Counted from the stretch's first letter, positions 46,320-55,924 are shown. The stretch is 64,000 nucleotides of DNA from Ostreococcus mediterraneus (GCA_012295225.1 WMKK01000004.1:508113-572112), one strand, 5' to 3'. The notes: a model not told the origin generated them from the sequence alone. Numbers and translations: made by a program.

Positions 46320-47078
46320 TTAAAATTTCTCCAACGCTCGACTGGTGGCGAGCGAACGCGTGCGCTTTAAAGTCGCTTTTCGCATGCGCGCACCGACGAC
46401 GCGCGTGGCGGCTAACGCTAGATCGTGCATGCTTTCGAAAACATCCACGGCGCACTTGCCCCGATCGAGTTGTTCGCCGACGACGACGTGAGCGTCGCCG
46501 TCGCCTCCGCCCGCAAACGCGCACAGCGTCAATTCTACCCCTCGTGCGCGCTCTTCCGCGCGATTCACGTCGACTAAAACGTGTCCATCTATGTACCCCA
46601 CCGTTACCGCCGCGAGCATGTCCCGAAGCGGCACTCCGGCGTCGATTAACGCCAGCGTCGCCGCGTTGACAGCCGCCGCTCGCGCGCCGCCGTCATTCGC
46701 CAGCACCTGCGTCGTCACCCGTATCCGCGCTCGCGGCATCAATGTCCCAACTATCGCGCTCTCCAACACCCCAGTCAACGTTCTCGAAAACTCTTGCGCG
46801 CGTCGATCGTACCGTCGAGCTTCTCGAGCGCCGTCTTGCGCGAACGCGCTCTCTCGATGCCTCGCCTCCACCGCGCACGTCGGCTCCAAATCCCCCTCGC
46901 TTCCGACCGCGCGATACTCCGTCGGCCCTTCCACCGTCGCCAACACGCGCGTGTTCCCTACGGCGTATTCGCACGACCCATCCACGGTGGCGTCGACGCC
47001 GAGCACGATGGTGGTGGCGCGAATTTCACGCGCGCGCCGACCATCGAGGCGCAAGCCTTCAAACGACACGTACTCCAT
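46320..47078 (-). CDS. RRP41: Exosome core subunit RRP41 (RNase PH fold)
   Basis: The product has 252 residues starting M-E-Y-V-S-F-E-G-L-R-L-D-G-R-R, the characteristic beginning of RRP41/EXOSC4. Later features are G-N-T-R-V-L-A-T-V-E-G-P, A-N-D-G-G-A-R-A-A-A-V-N-A-A and D-M-L-A-A-V-T-V-G-Y-I-D. Plant RRP41 is reported to keep phosphorolytic activity. The R-R-Y-D-R-R-A-Q-E region suggests phosphate-binding residues may be kept here too. It acts in the nuclear and cytoplasmic 3'-5' RNA exosome. The C-terminus is basic. Confidence 0.92.
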   Translation of the reverse strand: MEYVSFEGLRLDGRRAREIRATTIVLGVDATVDGSCEYAVGNTRVLATVEGPTEYRAVGSEGDLEPTCAVEARHRESAFAQDGAREARRYDRRAQEFSRTLTGVLESAIVGTLMPRARIRVTTQVLANDGGARAAAVNAATLALIDAGVPLRDMLAAVTVGYIDGHVLVDVNRAEERARGVELTLCAFAGGGDGDAHVVVGEQLDRGKCAVDVFESMHDLALAATRVVGARMRKATLKRTRSLATSRALEKF

Positions 47079-47424
47079 CGTCCGTCGTCGTCGCGCGCGA
47101 CGCCGCAACGCGCGGCACACGGGCGCGAATGCGCGACGGGCGGTGCGTCGAGGTCTGGCGCGCGCGCACGGCGCCGATGACGACGGCGACGGGGGCGAGA
47201 CGCGGCGATGAATGGCGCCGCCACCTCTGGGCAACAGCACACGACGACGCCACTGTGCGACGCGGAACGTCGTCGAACGCGACAGTCGAGGCGCGAGCGC
47301 GTGGGGACCGTCATTCGCGCGCGAGGTGGCGCGCGCGAGACGACGACGGCGCGCGCGAGGCGGTACGAACGGCGGTGTTTCGCTCGGGAGGTGCGTTTTG
47401 GTGCAGTGTGGTGCTGCGCGTGTC
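47079..47424. promoter_or_regulatory. Divergent promoter region, RRP41 and RNase H-REXO4
   Basis: This is 346 GC-rich bases between two start codons. The rightward frame is open across much of it (from 47212), so an extended N-terminus for that gene cannot be excluded. No other element was seen. Confidence 0.4.
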
Positions 47425-48882
47425 ATGGTTGATGCGACTGCGCCGCTGTCGTTCGCCGCGCGCGTGCGCCACGCGCGCGACGTGGTGGTATTTATTATAT
47501 TTTATCATCTCACTCGCGCGTTCTCGGGGCGGCGAGGGTGGTCTTGGATTGGGGCGGCGCTCGCGCGCGCATGGGTTGAAACTTTTACGTCGACAACGGT
47601 CAAGCTCAGCGATCATTCCACGAGCCACGGGCGAGGCGTGAACGCCGAGCGCGTCGAACACGAGTGTTATATCGATGGTAGTGCGTCTGTGAACCCGCCA
47701 TCGAGCGGGATTGGGATTTGGTATGGGTATGGACATCGATTGAACTTTGCGAGCGCGACGACGGCGAAATCGACGGATAACAACGTCGTGGAATTGTACG
47801 CGTTGTACGCGGCGTTAATGCGTCACGACACGCGGAGTAAGCTGGTGATTCACAGCGATTCGAGAGTGGTATGTCGGACGGTGGAGCACATTGTGAAAGG
47901 GGAGTTGATGGCGTCGCCATCGTGGTTATTATTAGGCGTGGCGTACGCGTTGTCCCGACGCGAGGCGCGGACGAGCGTGCGTAAAGTGCGTGCGCACTCG
48001 GGTGGAAATCACACCAGTAACGCCCGCGCCGATCAGCTCGCGCTCGTCGGGGCGAAGAGGTCGGATGTGGAAGGTGAAACGTCAGGTTTTATGCCGCATG
48101 CGAGGCGGTCGTTATTTCACGTGGACGTCGCGAGGGCGTTCATCGAGGCGTTTGAGCTCAGGATGGAGAGCCGAGGCAACGGGTGCATCGACGGTAACGG
48201 CGCCGATCCGTCGCGCGCGAAGAGTCAGAAGGACATTGAGGATAACGTGAAAAAATTAGCTGCTCGCGCACCGCTGACGCGACCGAAACCGTGGAACGAT
48301 TGTATGGAGCTCACGAATGTCGTCGCGCTGGATTGCGAAATGGTTGGATGCGGCGAAGCCGGAATGGAATCCATGCTCGCGCAAGTGTGCGTCATTAACG
48401 AACACGGCAACGTGCTGTATTGCTCGTACAGTAAAGCGTATAGAACCGTTACTGATTACCGCACGCACGTGAGCGGGATTTTGCCTCGCCACGTAGACGC
48501 CGATAAGTGCGCCGCTCCGGATTTCGCCGACGTCCAACGCGCCGTCGCGAACATCATCAAAGACCGCGTCGTCGTCGGCCACGCGTTGGAGAACGACTTC
48601 AAGGCATTGAAACTCACGCACCCTCGTGAGCTCGTGCGGGACACGGCAAAGTGGCGTCCGTTACTGAGACCTCCGAGGTTTTTACGCCCGAGACGGTTAC
48701 GACATTTGGCTCGCGACTTTTGCGCCCTTCGCATTCAGTGCGACGACGCGCACGACCCCGCAGAAGACGCCCTCGCCGCGCTCGCCGTGTACAAGCGATT
48801 TCAGAACAATTGGGAGGGTCAAATACAAAGCGCGGCGCTCGGCAAGGCGCAGGCGCGACAGGATCGCATAGAATTAGATTAG
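47425..48882 (+). CDS. Fusion: RNase H domain + REXO4-type DEDDh exonuclease
   Basis: The product has 485 residues from the ATG at 47425. Residues 80-210 form an RNase H domain with all four carboxylates: D84 in Y-I-D-G-S-A, E123 in N-N-V-V-E-L, D145 in H-S-D-S-R and D203 in A-R-A-D-Q-L. A His at 191 precedes the last. Residues 298-460 form a DEDDh exonuclease of the REXO4/ISG20 type: D303 and E305 in A-L-D-C-E-M-V-G, D391 in H-A-L-E-N-D-F-K-A-L, then H443 and D448. REXO4 relatives act on pre-rRNA. The coupling to RNase H suggests work on RNA-DNA hybrids or structured RNA. A hydrophobic stretch (about 18-31) near the N-terminus is unexplained. Confidence 0.88.
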   Translation: MVDATAPLSFAARVRHARDVVVFIIFYHLTRAFSGRRGWSWIGAALARAWVETFTSTTVKLSDHSTSHGRGVNAERVEHECYIDGSASVNPPSSGIGIWYGYGHRLNFASATTAKSTDNNVVELYALYAALMRHDTRSKLVIHSDSRVVCRTVEHIVKGELMASPSWLLLGVAYALSRREARTSVRKVRAHSGGNHTSNARADQLALVGAKRSDVEGETSGFMPHARRSLFHVDVARAFIEAFELRMESRGNGCIDGNGADPSRAKSQKDIEDNVKKLAARAPLTRPKPWNDCMELTNVVALDCEMVGCGEAGMESMLAQVCVINEHGNVLYCSYSKAYRTVTDYRTHVSGILPRHVDADKCAAPDFADVQRAVANIIKDRVVVGHALENDFKALKLTHPRELVRDTAKWRPLLRPPRFLRPRRLRHLARDFCALRIQCDDAHDPAEDALAALAVYKRFQNNWEGQIQSAALGKAQARQDRIELD

Positions 48883-48982
48883 TTATGTAGCGCGTAGTCG
48901 TAGCCATTTTTTGGATAGAGGGCCCAGCCTCATTCTTTGGCGCACGCCTTTCTTCGTCGCGATCGCCCACACCTCTCGCATC

Positions 48983-49849
48983 ATGAACACATGCAGAGCA
49001 TCGTTCGCGCCCGCCGCGTTGTTGCGCACGACAAAGACGCGCGTACCGTCTAAAACCGCGGTGAGCTTGGCCGCGCGTCGCGCGCACGCCGTCCCGCCCA
49101 CCATCAATCGCAGCTCCCAGTTCGCCAAGCGTGCATCGCGTGCGTATCACATCCCCGTCCGCGCTGGGTGGAATGATTTCACGTGGTCTTCCGCCAAGGT
49201 GGTGTCCAACGCGCCGGCGACGCCCGAAGGTGGGCTGCGATCGATCTCACTCGACGTCGGCGTCGACGCCGTCAACGCGTACGCGCTCGCGGGACAGTTT
49301 ATTCAGATTCGCACCAGCGCCGATGGCAAGCCGGCATTTATTGCGATTGCATCCGCGCCTGGTGCGCGCGCCGGGACGTTTGAGTTGTTGGTAAAGTCGC
49401 AAGACGGCACGGCGGGTGAGATTTGCGCCGCGGACGTCGGCGCTTCGCTCGAAGTGTCCCCAGCCATGGGTAAGGGGTTCGTTCTCGACGGTGTACACGA
49501 GAAATCACACGCGCTCTTGTTTGCCACAGGATCGGGGATTTCGCCAATCAAGGCGCTCTTAGAATCCGGGGCTTTGGCGGGAAGAGAGGTGACGTTGTAT
49601 TACGGGACGCAAGACGAGGCGCATACGGCGTTTTTAGAGCAGTCGAACGCCTGGGGATGCACCGTAGTGCGCGTGTATTCGGAAGATAATGGCCGACACG
49701 TGCAGGATGCGCTCAGAGATGATTTAAGCGCCATTGATGCGTCGAACTCGTTCGCGGTGTTGTGCGGACAAAAGGAAATGACAACGGATGTCATTGACAT
49801 TTTGACGACGGCGGGCGTGCCAAAGGAGGATTGCATCATGAATTTTTAA
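48983..49849 (+). CDS. Ferredoxin-NADP reductase-like flavoprotein, plastid
   Basis: The product has 288 residues from the ATG at 48983, which opens a transit-like leader rich in Arg, Ala and Thr (about 45 residues). The FAD domain has A-L-A-G-Q-F-I-Q-I-R and F-I-A-I-A-S-A-P. The NAD(P) domain has F-A-T-G-S-G-I-S-P-I-K-A-L-L and the closing V-L-C-G-Q-K-E-M. It lacks the C-terminal aromatic of true FNR, ending M-N-F, and is closer to the phenol hydroxylase/cytochrome b5 reductase-like subgroup found in plant plastids. Its electron partner is unknown. Confidence 0.85.
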   Translation: MNTCRASFAPAALLRTTKTRVPSKTAVSLAARRAHAVPPTINRSSQFAKRASRAYHIPVRAGWNDFTWSSAKVVSNAPATPEGGLRSISLDVGVDAVNAYALAGQFIQIRTSADGKPAFIAIASAPGARAGTFELLVKSQDGTAGEICAADVGASLEVSPAMGKGFVLDGVHEKSHALLFATGSGISPIKALLESGALAGREVTLYYGTQDEAHTAFLEQSNAWGCTVVRVYSEDNGRHVQDALRDDLSAIDASNSFAVLCGQKEMTTDVIDILTTAGVPKEDCIMNF

Positions 49850-49934
49850 TATTTACACAGAATTGACATGCGCGCTTTAACTGTTGAAATTTTTTTCTAT
49901 GTCATGCGCAAGCGGGGTCGTTTGAGACTCTCTC

Positions 49935-52900
49935 TTATAGCGTGCCCCCTCCTGGAGAGTTGCGCCGGCGAGCCTCGCGCGCTCGTTTAATCGCCTCCTC
50001 TAACGCCGTCATATCCGAATACGACGGCGCGCGTTGGCTCGGTTGTAAACGTCGCATGGGAACTGCGCCATCTTCTTCGGCGGTCAAGTCGGAGCGTGAT
50101 GGCGACGATCGAAAGGCGTTGCGCGAGAATGGAATGTCACGAATGTCACGCTCGCCCTCAGCGTTTGTTCGAAACGTCGGCGAACCCGAGCCTTGGAAGG
50201 TCGTCGTACTAGCCGAGCGAGGCAGTGTTGAAGACGTCGTACGCTGTAAATGCGATTCAGTATTCGAAGCACTCGCGGTGCTTGTCTCACCGCGTCGGAA
50301 CATTTCGAAAAATTGCTCGCCGTACGAGTCTCGTCGTCGCATCTTTCCGCTGGTGTGATACCGCGGACTATCAGGAATCGTCGTACTCGGGCGCTCATCG
50401 AGCACTTGATCGTAAATCTCGATTGGACTTTGAGCTTTCCACGCTGGAAGATCACCGGCAGCTTTGCCGAACGTCGGACGCGTTCGAATAGGCGATAATG
50501 ACCCCGAAGGCACGCTCGAGCCATTCGTGGCATTGGACACGGCGTCCATCGCCGCTTGCAGCGCGCTCTTCTTGGGCGTGTGCGGCGTCGCTGCAGATTG
50601 CGATTGGCTTTCACTCGTATCATCCGACGATCCCGGTCGCACTGCATCTGCTGATCTCGTTGTTGACACCGTCGTATCCGTGTTGAAAGCAAACGGAATC
50701 TCCTTGCTCGCGCTCGCCACCGCTGACTCTATTCTATCGCTCGAAAACGAAACCGTGTTATCCTTGCGCATGCTCGGGATCATCACTGACTTCTCCGTCG
50801 GTAGCGAGGTATCTAATGCAACATCTGCAACCGCGTCTTCGTCCAAGTCACCGGGCTTTCTCGGCGTCTTCTTCTGCGCTGGAGCTACCGTGGCGGAGCT
50901 CGTCGACTTGGTCGCCGGCGCCGGCGCCGGAACGCTCGCGGGCGTCGGAGTCGGCGGAATCTTCGCCGGAACCTCTGGCGCTTCCATAGGTTTCATCATG
51001 ATTGGCGGCTCTGGAATATTCATTGCCGGTTTCACTGGCGCCACGATTCTCGGTTCGAGTGGCATTTTCACCCCGTTTACGAAACCCGCTAAACCGAGCA
51101 CGCGCCTGCTCGTTTGCTCTAAATCCCGCGTGTTACTATTCATCAACGAACGTACTGGCAAATCATACGGTCTGTTCCCGAACGGCTGTTCAATTTGCTC
51201 AGCTGCGGCTTCGATGCCAAACAACGCCAAAGACAAAATCGTCGTCACCGGTACCACCCCCCAAACGCCGACTTCATGCACTAAAATCATCGGCAACGAG
51301 CACACGTACACCATGAGCGTCGACTTCAAGTGCGTAATGATACACCCGGGCGGTGGTTGATTCACCACTTTTTCGCACGATCCGTAGTTGTCCATGATCA
51401 TGGCTACCTCGTTATGAATTGTCGATGCGATCGCGGGCGGAACGTAGTCCTTTCTAAACGCCTCCATCACGCACCCGCGAAGTTGCTCGAGGCAATACAG
51501 CACCTTGTTATCCGCCAAGAACAAACCCTCGAGGTCATCGCTGTCGAGCGGTGTCGTGAGCTGGCTGAGAATGGCGCCATCGTTCATCACTGTGCCGTTC
51601 AATCGATCGGCGACTGTTTCTTTCAACGCACCGATGAGACCGAGCGTACGGGCGGCAAGCATCGGGTCTTGCGGAGCGACCCACGTGCAAAACGTGCCGC
51701 CGAGATTTTTGCAATAGAATAAAATGTTCCCGAGACATGTGCGACCGTACCACCAACGCTCGTGTGCGTTGTTCCAACGGAAAACCAACATAAAACCCAT
51801 GGGTAAGCCTAAAACACCGTGCATAAATGGCGATAAGCGAAACATATTCGCGCCTAAACGAACCTTGGCAAACGCCACGGCGCACGCGCACGTGGTGCTC
51901 AGCAACGTCGGTTGCACCGGACCAAGTTCACGATTCACCACCCAGCGAGGGTTACGACCGAAAACAGAGCTGAAAAGTCCATCGTCGCTGAATTCTAACG
52001 GATTCTCGGGATAAAGTAACAAGGATGCGACGAAGAGCGCCGTGCCCAAGACGGAGAATAACACGAGCCGCGTCGTTTTACTCGGATCACGCGTAATCCA
52101 AATATTCAACAAACGCTGCATTAATTTCGTAAGCTCGCGCTCGGTTTCTTCCCACGCGAGTTTGTACCATGGATCTGGAAGCACAACCTCATCATCATCC
52201 TCATCTTCGTCTTCGTCTTCCCCGTCCTCGTCGTCCCCGCCGCCGCCACCGCCGCCACCCGAACGCGCGTCGTTACCGTCACCATCATCCCCACCCGCGA
52301 GTGCGGGCTCGGAATCTTTATCCATGGCAGTACCCGCACTCACGGCTTTGATTCCTCCCCCTGACACTGGTGGTGCCGAACGAGGAGGCGTAATTTTATC
52401 GACGTCCTTTGTCTTGGTCGTCGCCGTCGTCTTCCCCGCTCCCGAACCCGCTTGCTTCGCCCCACCCCCTTGTTTCGTCCCCCCACCCTTCACCGAACCA
52501 TCATCCACGCTCTTCGTCACACCATCTCCATCAATCGATACCCCCACACCATCGCCACCGTCACCGGATTCACTCGTAGACTCCTCCGAACGCTTCAACC
52601 GCGGCTCGCGCTTTGACGGCGGCAACAGCTCAATCTCCTCCGTCGCACTCACCGCACGCGACGGCCCCGTCGGCGGTGCCGGGGCAGACGGCGCAGACGG
52701 TTGTGCGCGCTCAATCTCCACCGTTTGCTCGGGGCGTTTCGCCACCGACGTCGACTCGGACGGCGACGAAGGCGGCGGAGCTAACCGTTTGTCCGACACA
52801 TCCCTCGTGGAATCTTGTGCGCTCTTGCCCGCCGCCGACGACGCGGCGTGCGACGCGCTCGTGGGCGTGTTCGATTCACCCAATGGTTCGCCATCGCCTG

Positions 52901-53129
52901 GGGTGTATCCCGTCGGCGGCATGGCGTCGCCGCCGGTGGAGCTGAGGCGTTGGGCGATGGCCCGGCGCAGCGGTCGCTGGTGGGTACACACGACGCGCGC
53001 CGTGCGCGCGCGAGCGAGCGTCGCCGCCGCGCGCGGCGACGATGACGACGAGCGCGGTGTCAACGGGTGTCGCGCGCGAACGGCGGCGCCGACCGCGGAC
53101 GCGGGCGCGACGACGCCCAAAAGCATCAT
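49935..53129 (-). CDS. Bestrophin-family anion channel with long disordered tails
   Basis: This 1064-residue protein contains the bestrophin core at about residues 315-690. It has W-I-T-R-D-P-S-K, the hydrophobic L-V-L-F-S-V-L-G-T-A-L-F and L-G-L-P-M-G-F-M-L-V-F-R-W-N-N-A-H-E-R-W-W. H-E-V-G-V-W-G-V-V-P-V-T and F-G-I-E-A-A-A-E-Q-I-E-Q-P-F follow. A Ser/Arg/Ala-rich leader suggests plastid import. The remaining N-terminal part (about 60-310, acidic and Gly-rich) and the C-terminal 370 residues (Ser/Thr/Pro-rich) look disordered. Plastid bestrophins of plants and algae move chloride or bicarbonate in thylakoids, some near the pyrenoid. GPX lies 211 bases upstream. Confidence 0.88.
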   Translation of the reverse strand: MMLLGVVAPASAVGAAVRARHPLTPRSSSSSPRAAATLARARTARVVCTHQRPLRRAIAQRLSSTGGDAMPPTGYTPGDGEPLGESNTPTSASHAASSAAGKSAQDSTRDVSDKRLAPPPSSPSESTSVAKRPEQTVEIERAQPSAPSAPAPPTGPSRAVSATEEIELLPPSKREPRLKRSEESTSESGDGGDGVGVSIDGDGVTKSVDDGSVKGGGTKQGGGAKQAGSGAGKTTATTKTKDVDKITPPRSAPPVSGGGIKAVSAGTAMDKDSEPALAGGDDGDGNDARSGGGGGGGGDDEDGEDEDEDEDDDEVVLPDPWYKLAWEETERELTKLMQRLLNIWITRDPSKTTRLVLFSVLGTALFVASLLLYPENPLEFSDDGLFSSVFGRNPRWVVNRELGPVQPTLLSTTCACAVAFAKVRLGANMFRLSPFMHGVLGLPMGFMLVFRWNNAHERWWYGRTCLGNILFYCKNLGGTFCTWVAPQDPMLAARTLGLIGALKETVADRLNGTVMNDGAILSQLTTPLDSDDLEGLFLADNKVLYCLEQLRGCVMEAFRKDYVPPAIASTIHNEVAMIMDNYGSCEKVVNQPPPGCIITHLKSTLMVYVCSLPMILVHEVGVWGVVPVTTILSLALFGIEAAAEQIEQPFGNRPYDLPVRSLMNSNTRDLEQTSRRVLGLAGFVNGVKMPLEPRIVAPVKPAMNIPEPPIMMKPMEAPEVPAKIPPTPTPASVPAPAPATKSTSSATVAPAQKKTPRKPGDLDEDAVADVALDTSLPTEKSVMIPSMRKDNTVSFSSDRIESAVASASKEIPFAFNTDTTVSTTRSADAVRPGSSDDTSESQSQSAATPHTPKKSALQAAMDAVSNATNGSSVPSGSLSPIRTRPTFGKAAGDLPAWKAQSPIEIYDQVLDERPSTTIPDSPRYHTSGKMRRRDSYGEQFFEMFRRGETSTASASNTESHLQRTTSSTLPRSASTTTFQGSGSPTFRTNAEGERDIRDIPFSRNAFRSSPSRSDLTAEEDGAVPMRRLQPSQRAPSYSDMTALEEAIKRAREARRRNSPGGGTL

Positions 53130-53225
53130 CAGCTCGCGGGCGAGGCACCGTGTGCGGTTTCGTACTGACTGGTATTACAACCAAATTACAATTTATGTCG
53201 ATGTGCGGCGCGCACGCGAGGGCGA

Positions 53226-53292
53226 ATCGGCGCGCGTTCGATCATATGTGTGCCCCGGGATAAGCGGGATGATTTGAGAACGCGCGCGTCAT
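53226..53292 (-). promoter_or_regulatory. SECIS-like hairpin in the GPX 3' UTR
   Basis: On the minus strand, 49 bases after the GPX stop codon, ATGA (53292-53289) and CGAT (53229-53226) flank a perfect 10-base-pair stem (GCGCGCGTTC with GAACGCGCGC). The apical part of 38 bases starts TCAAATC, putting unpaired adenines 13 bases after ATGA, and can fold further through a CCCG/CGGG helix. Core, stem length and A position agree with the eukaryotic SECIS consensus. Confidence 0.75.
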
Positions 53293-53340
53293 GAATCAGC
53301 GCATGTGTCGCGCGCGCGCCGCGGGACCGACGGAGGCGTA

Positions 53341-54021
53341 TTAGAGCTCGTCTCTGATATCGCGAGCGATGGTATCGGTATCGAAGCCAGGACCGTAACG
53401 CTTGACCACGACACCGTCGGCATTGACGAGGAATTTCGCGAAATTCCATTCGAGAGGCGCGACGACGTCGGCGTCGCCGTTACCTTCGCCGAGGAGCGCG
53501 TGGAACAACGCGCTCGAGCTCAAACTTTCTGGTTGAGTCAACACGTCCACGACGCCGCTAAAATCGCGCATTAAATCCTCCACCGACCCTTGTTGATGGC
53601 CAAAATCATTCATAGGGACGCCAATAATATCAAGTACTTCGCCGAACTCGCGCTCGAGCGCGCGGAAGCCATTTACGTTGGCGTCTTTGTAGCCTCAGTG
53701 CGACGCGACGTTGCTCACCAAACGCAGCCTCGGCGCGACGGCACGCCGCACGGGTGCGCCATCGATGGCGACGAGCGACGCGAAGACATCACTGTCGATC
53801 GCTCGACGGTGTTTTCCAGCCCTGAGCGCGGCAACATCGCGCGAGGCAGCGTCGAACGGCGCGTACAACTGCCGCACGCAGGTGATGAATCCAATCACCG
53901 CCAGCGCTCGCAGGATCCACGCGCGAAACGACGGCGGCGCGGCGCGCGCGCGCGCGAGGGTCGTCGACGACGACGACGGTGGCCACGCCGTGGCGCCGCG
54001 CGCCTCGATGTCGGACGCCAT
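53341..54021 (-). CDS. GPX: Glutathione peroxidase, selenoprotein with in-frame UGA
   Basis: Read through the TGA at 53697-53695, the frame gives 226 residues. The UGA (position 109) falls exactly at the active-site position, in N-V-A-S-H-U-G-Y. Before it come a membrane anchor (about 34-56) and D-V-F-A-S-L-V-A-I-D-G. After it come V-P-M-N-D-F-G-H-Q-Q-G and L-E-W-N-F-A-K-F-L-V-N, with W192 of the catalytic tetrad. The tetrad Gln is Asp here (N-D-F-G). The enzyme reduces peroxides with thiols. A SECIS-like hairpin follows the stop. Without Sec insertion the two halves look like unrelated fragments. It is divergent from DXO, with 44 bases between starts. Confidence 0.9.
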
Positions 54022-54065
54022 CGCGTCCCGGCCGAACGGACCAAAGCGCGTCAGAGAGTGCCGCA

Positions 54066-55924
54066 ATGCCGAGCGAATCGAACAGCGAAGTGTTATCGTC
54101 GAACGCGCGGCGGAGCACGCGCGCGCGGCGGCGCGCATCCATTGGTGCCGAAGTGCCCGTGGCGGTGGCGCGCGACGATGACGACGACGACGCGAGGCGG
54201 CTCGGGGAAGATGCGATGAGCGCGAGCGTGGTGCTGTTAGGGAGCGTGAGCGTGAGCGTGGATGCGATGAATGCCATCGGTGCTGGCGTGCCAAAGTACG
54301 AGGAGCCGATAGAGTGTGGGCAGGTGCGTGTTCTTGCGTCGCGTGCGCGATGCTGGCGCGCGCGATGCGGGTGCGCGCGATGAGAGCTGGGGAATTGCGA
54401 CGATGCGAGGTTGTTGTAACTACCAAACACGGGGACGACAGACTACAGACTGACGACGCGTTGTCGCGTACGATGCATGTACTTTATTAGGTGTCTAAGC
54501 GTCGGGATGAACGTTTGACGACGTATGATGCGTCGAATTTGCGACGATTACGAGTCAAGCGCGTGGACCCGGCGCACTCGAGGTTGCTCGACTTGAACGA
54601 AGGCTACGGGACGTTTCGCGATAGAGATAGACGAGAAATCTACCCGGCGCCGATAGATGCGATATTCGGAGCGTTGGAAACCAGTGGGGAGATTGATGCG
54701 GTGCTTCCGGAGATGGATGTCATTACTTGGAGGGGGAATTTGAGTAAACTTTTGACGTGCGCGTGGAACGTAAACGAGGCGTGGACGATGGAGGCGGAAC
54801 TCGTGAATCGGTGCGTGGTGTTGAACGTGCGCGAGACTGAAGATAGTTTACGTCGAGCGCTGACGCGGGATGATAGAGAAGAGCGGATGTGTTATTGGGG
54901 CTATGCGTTCGAAGAGAGTGTGTGCGCGGAGAAGCCATTTGAAGAGCCGGTGGACTGCTTGGATTGCTTTTGCTCGGTGGTGCGGACAAAGTTGGGGACT
55001 TTAAACGTCCTCATGTGCGGCGAGGTGGATTGCTTCGATAGTGACGATGGAGACTTAGCGTCATACGTGGAACTTAAGACAACGCGCGTAATGAATGATC
55101 CAAGGCAGGTGAAGAAGTTTGAAAAGGAAAAATTACTCAAATGGTGGGCACAATCGTACGCGCTCGGGGTGCGTAGAATTCTGGTTGGTTTCCGTGACGA
55201 CGTGGGTAAGGTGGTGAAATTGCAAATGCTTGAAACGCTTAAATTGCCCGGGTACGTAGCAGCGCACGAGGGGGCGTGGAATGCGCGCGACGGTTTGCGG
55301 TGCGCATCGCTTGTGCTCACGCGGCTCAAAGAAATTCTCGCAGGCCAACCCGCTGGGACGCGCGTGCGCGTCGAATACGAGCCACGAAAGATAAAGTTCC
55401 GGATTAACTTTATCAAAGATGACTCTATTCCTGATTTCTTGCCCGCCGATGCACGCGAACGCTTAATGCGAGGCGGAAAGAATGGCGCCGCCGGTACCGC
55501 CGGCGCCTCCACAGAGGCGGCGGAATCGCTCTCCGCGCCTCGCATCGCGCCAAGCGGAGTCGCGAATAGCACCCCAGTCGGTTCAAACATCGAAGCACCT
55601 GAGATTTCAGAAACTGCAAGCGCAATGAGCATACGCGCCCGCTCGCAAGGGTCGAATCGCATGGATTACATTCGTTCCCTTGGTCCGGCAGCTATTCTAT
55701 ACATGCAAGGCAAGGACCCGAGTCGCAGCGCTTCAATGCGCGCTTTTGTCAACGACGCCACCGATGGTGGCATTGGTATTGATCCATCAACGTTTCTCAC
55801 CGCACGCACGCACACCGCAACGAACACAGTGGCATTACAACCCACATCGAGCGCGGTGAGCGTGCGCGGAACAAAGAGAAGCGCCGACGACGCCGCCGAC
55901 GAAATTGAAACCACAAAAACATAG
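54066..55924 (+). CDS. DXO: DXO/RAI1-family decapping exoribonuclease (2 exons)
   Basis: My model has exons 54066-54323 and 54491-55924 and gives 563 residues. The intron (167 bases) has donor GTGCG, a GACTGACG branch site and acceptor TTAG. The join reads Y-E-E-P-I-E-C-G-Q before V-S-K-R-R, and is followed by L-D-L-N-E-G-Y-G-T-F. Catalytic motifs are Y-A-F-E-E-S, G-E-V-D-C-F-D and Y-V-E-L-K-T-T-R, with W-W-A-Q-S-Y after them. The family removes incomplete or non-canonical (NAD, FAD) caps and degrades the RNA 5'-3'. A disordered tail of about 160 residues follows the core. Alternative Met starts exist within exon 1. Confidence 0.9.

Noticed and set aside
50400-50470. Rubisco-binding-like W-K motif in the bestrophin tail (P-A-W-K-A-Q)
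   Set aside because: It has only partial agreement with the known motif, occurs once, and lies in a low-complexity region; it is not enough to claim binding.
52042-53277. Plus-strand frame of 411 codons opposite bestrophin
   Set aside because: Its Ser/Pro runs mirror the acidic and Ser-rich low-complexity coding of the minus strand.
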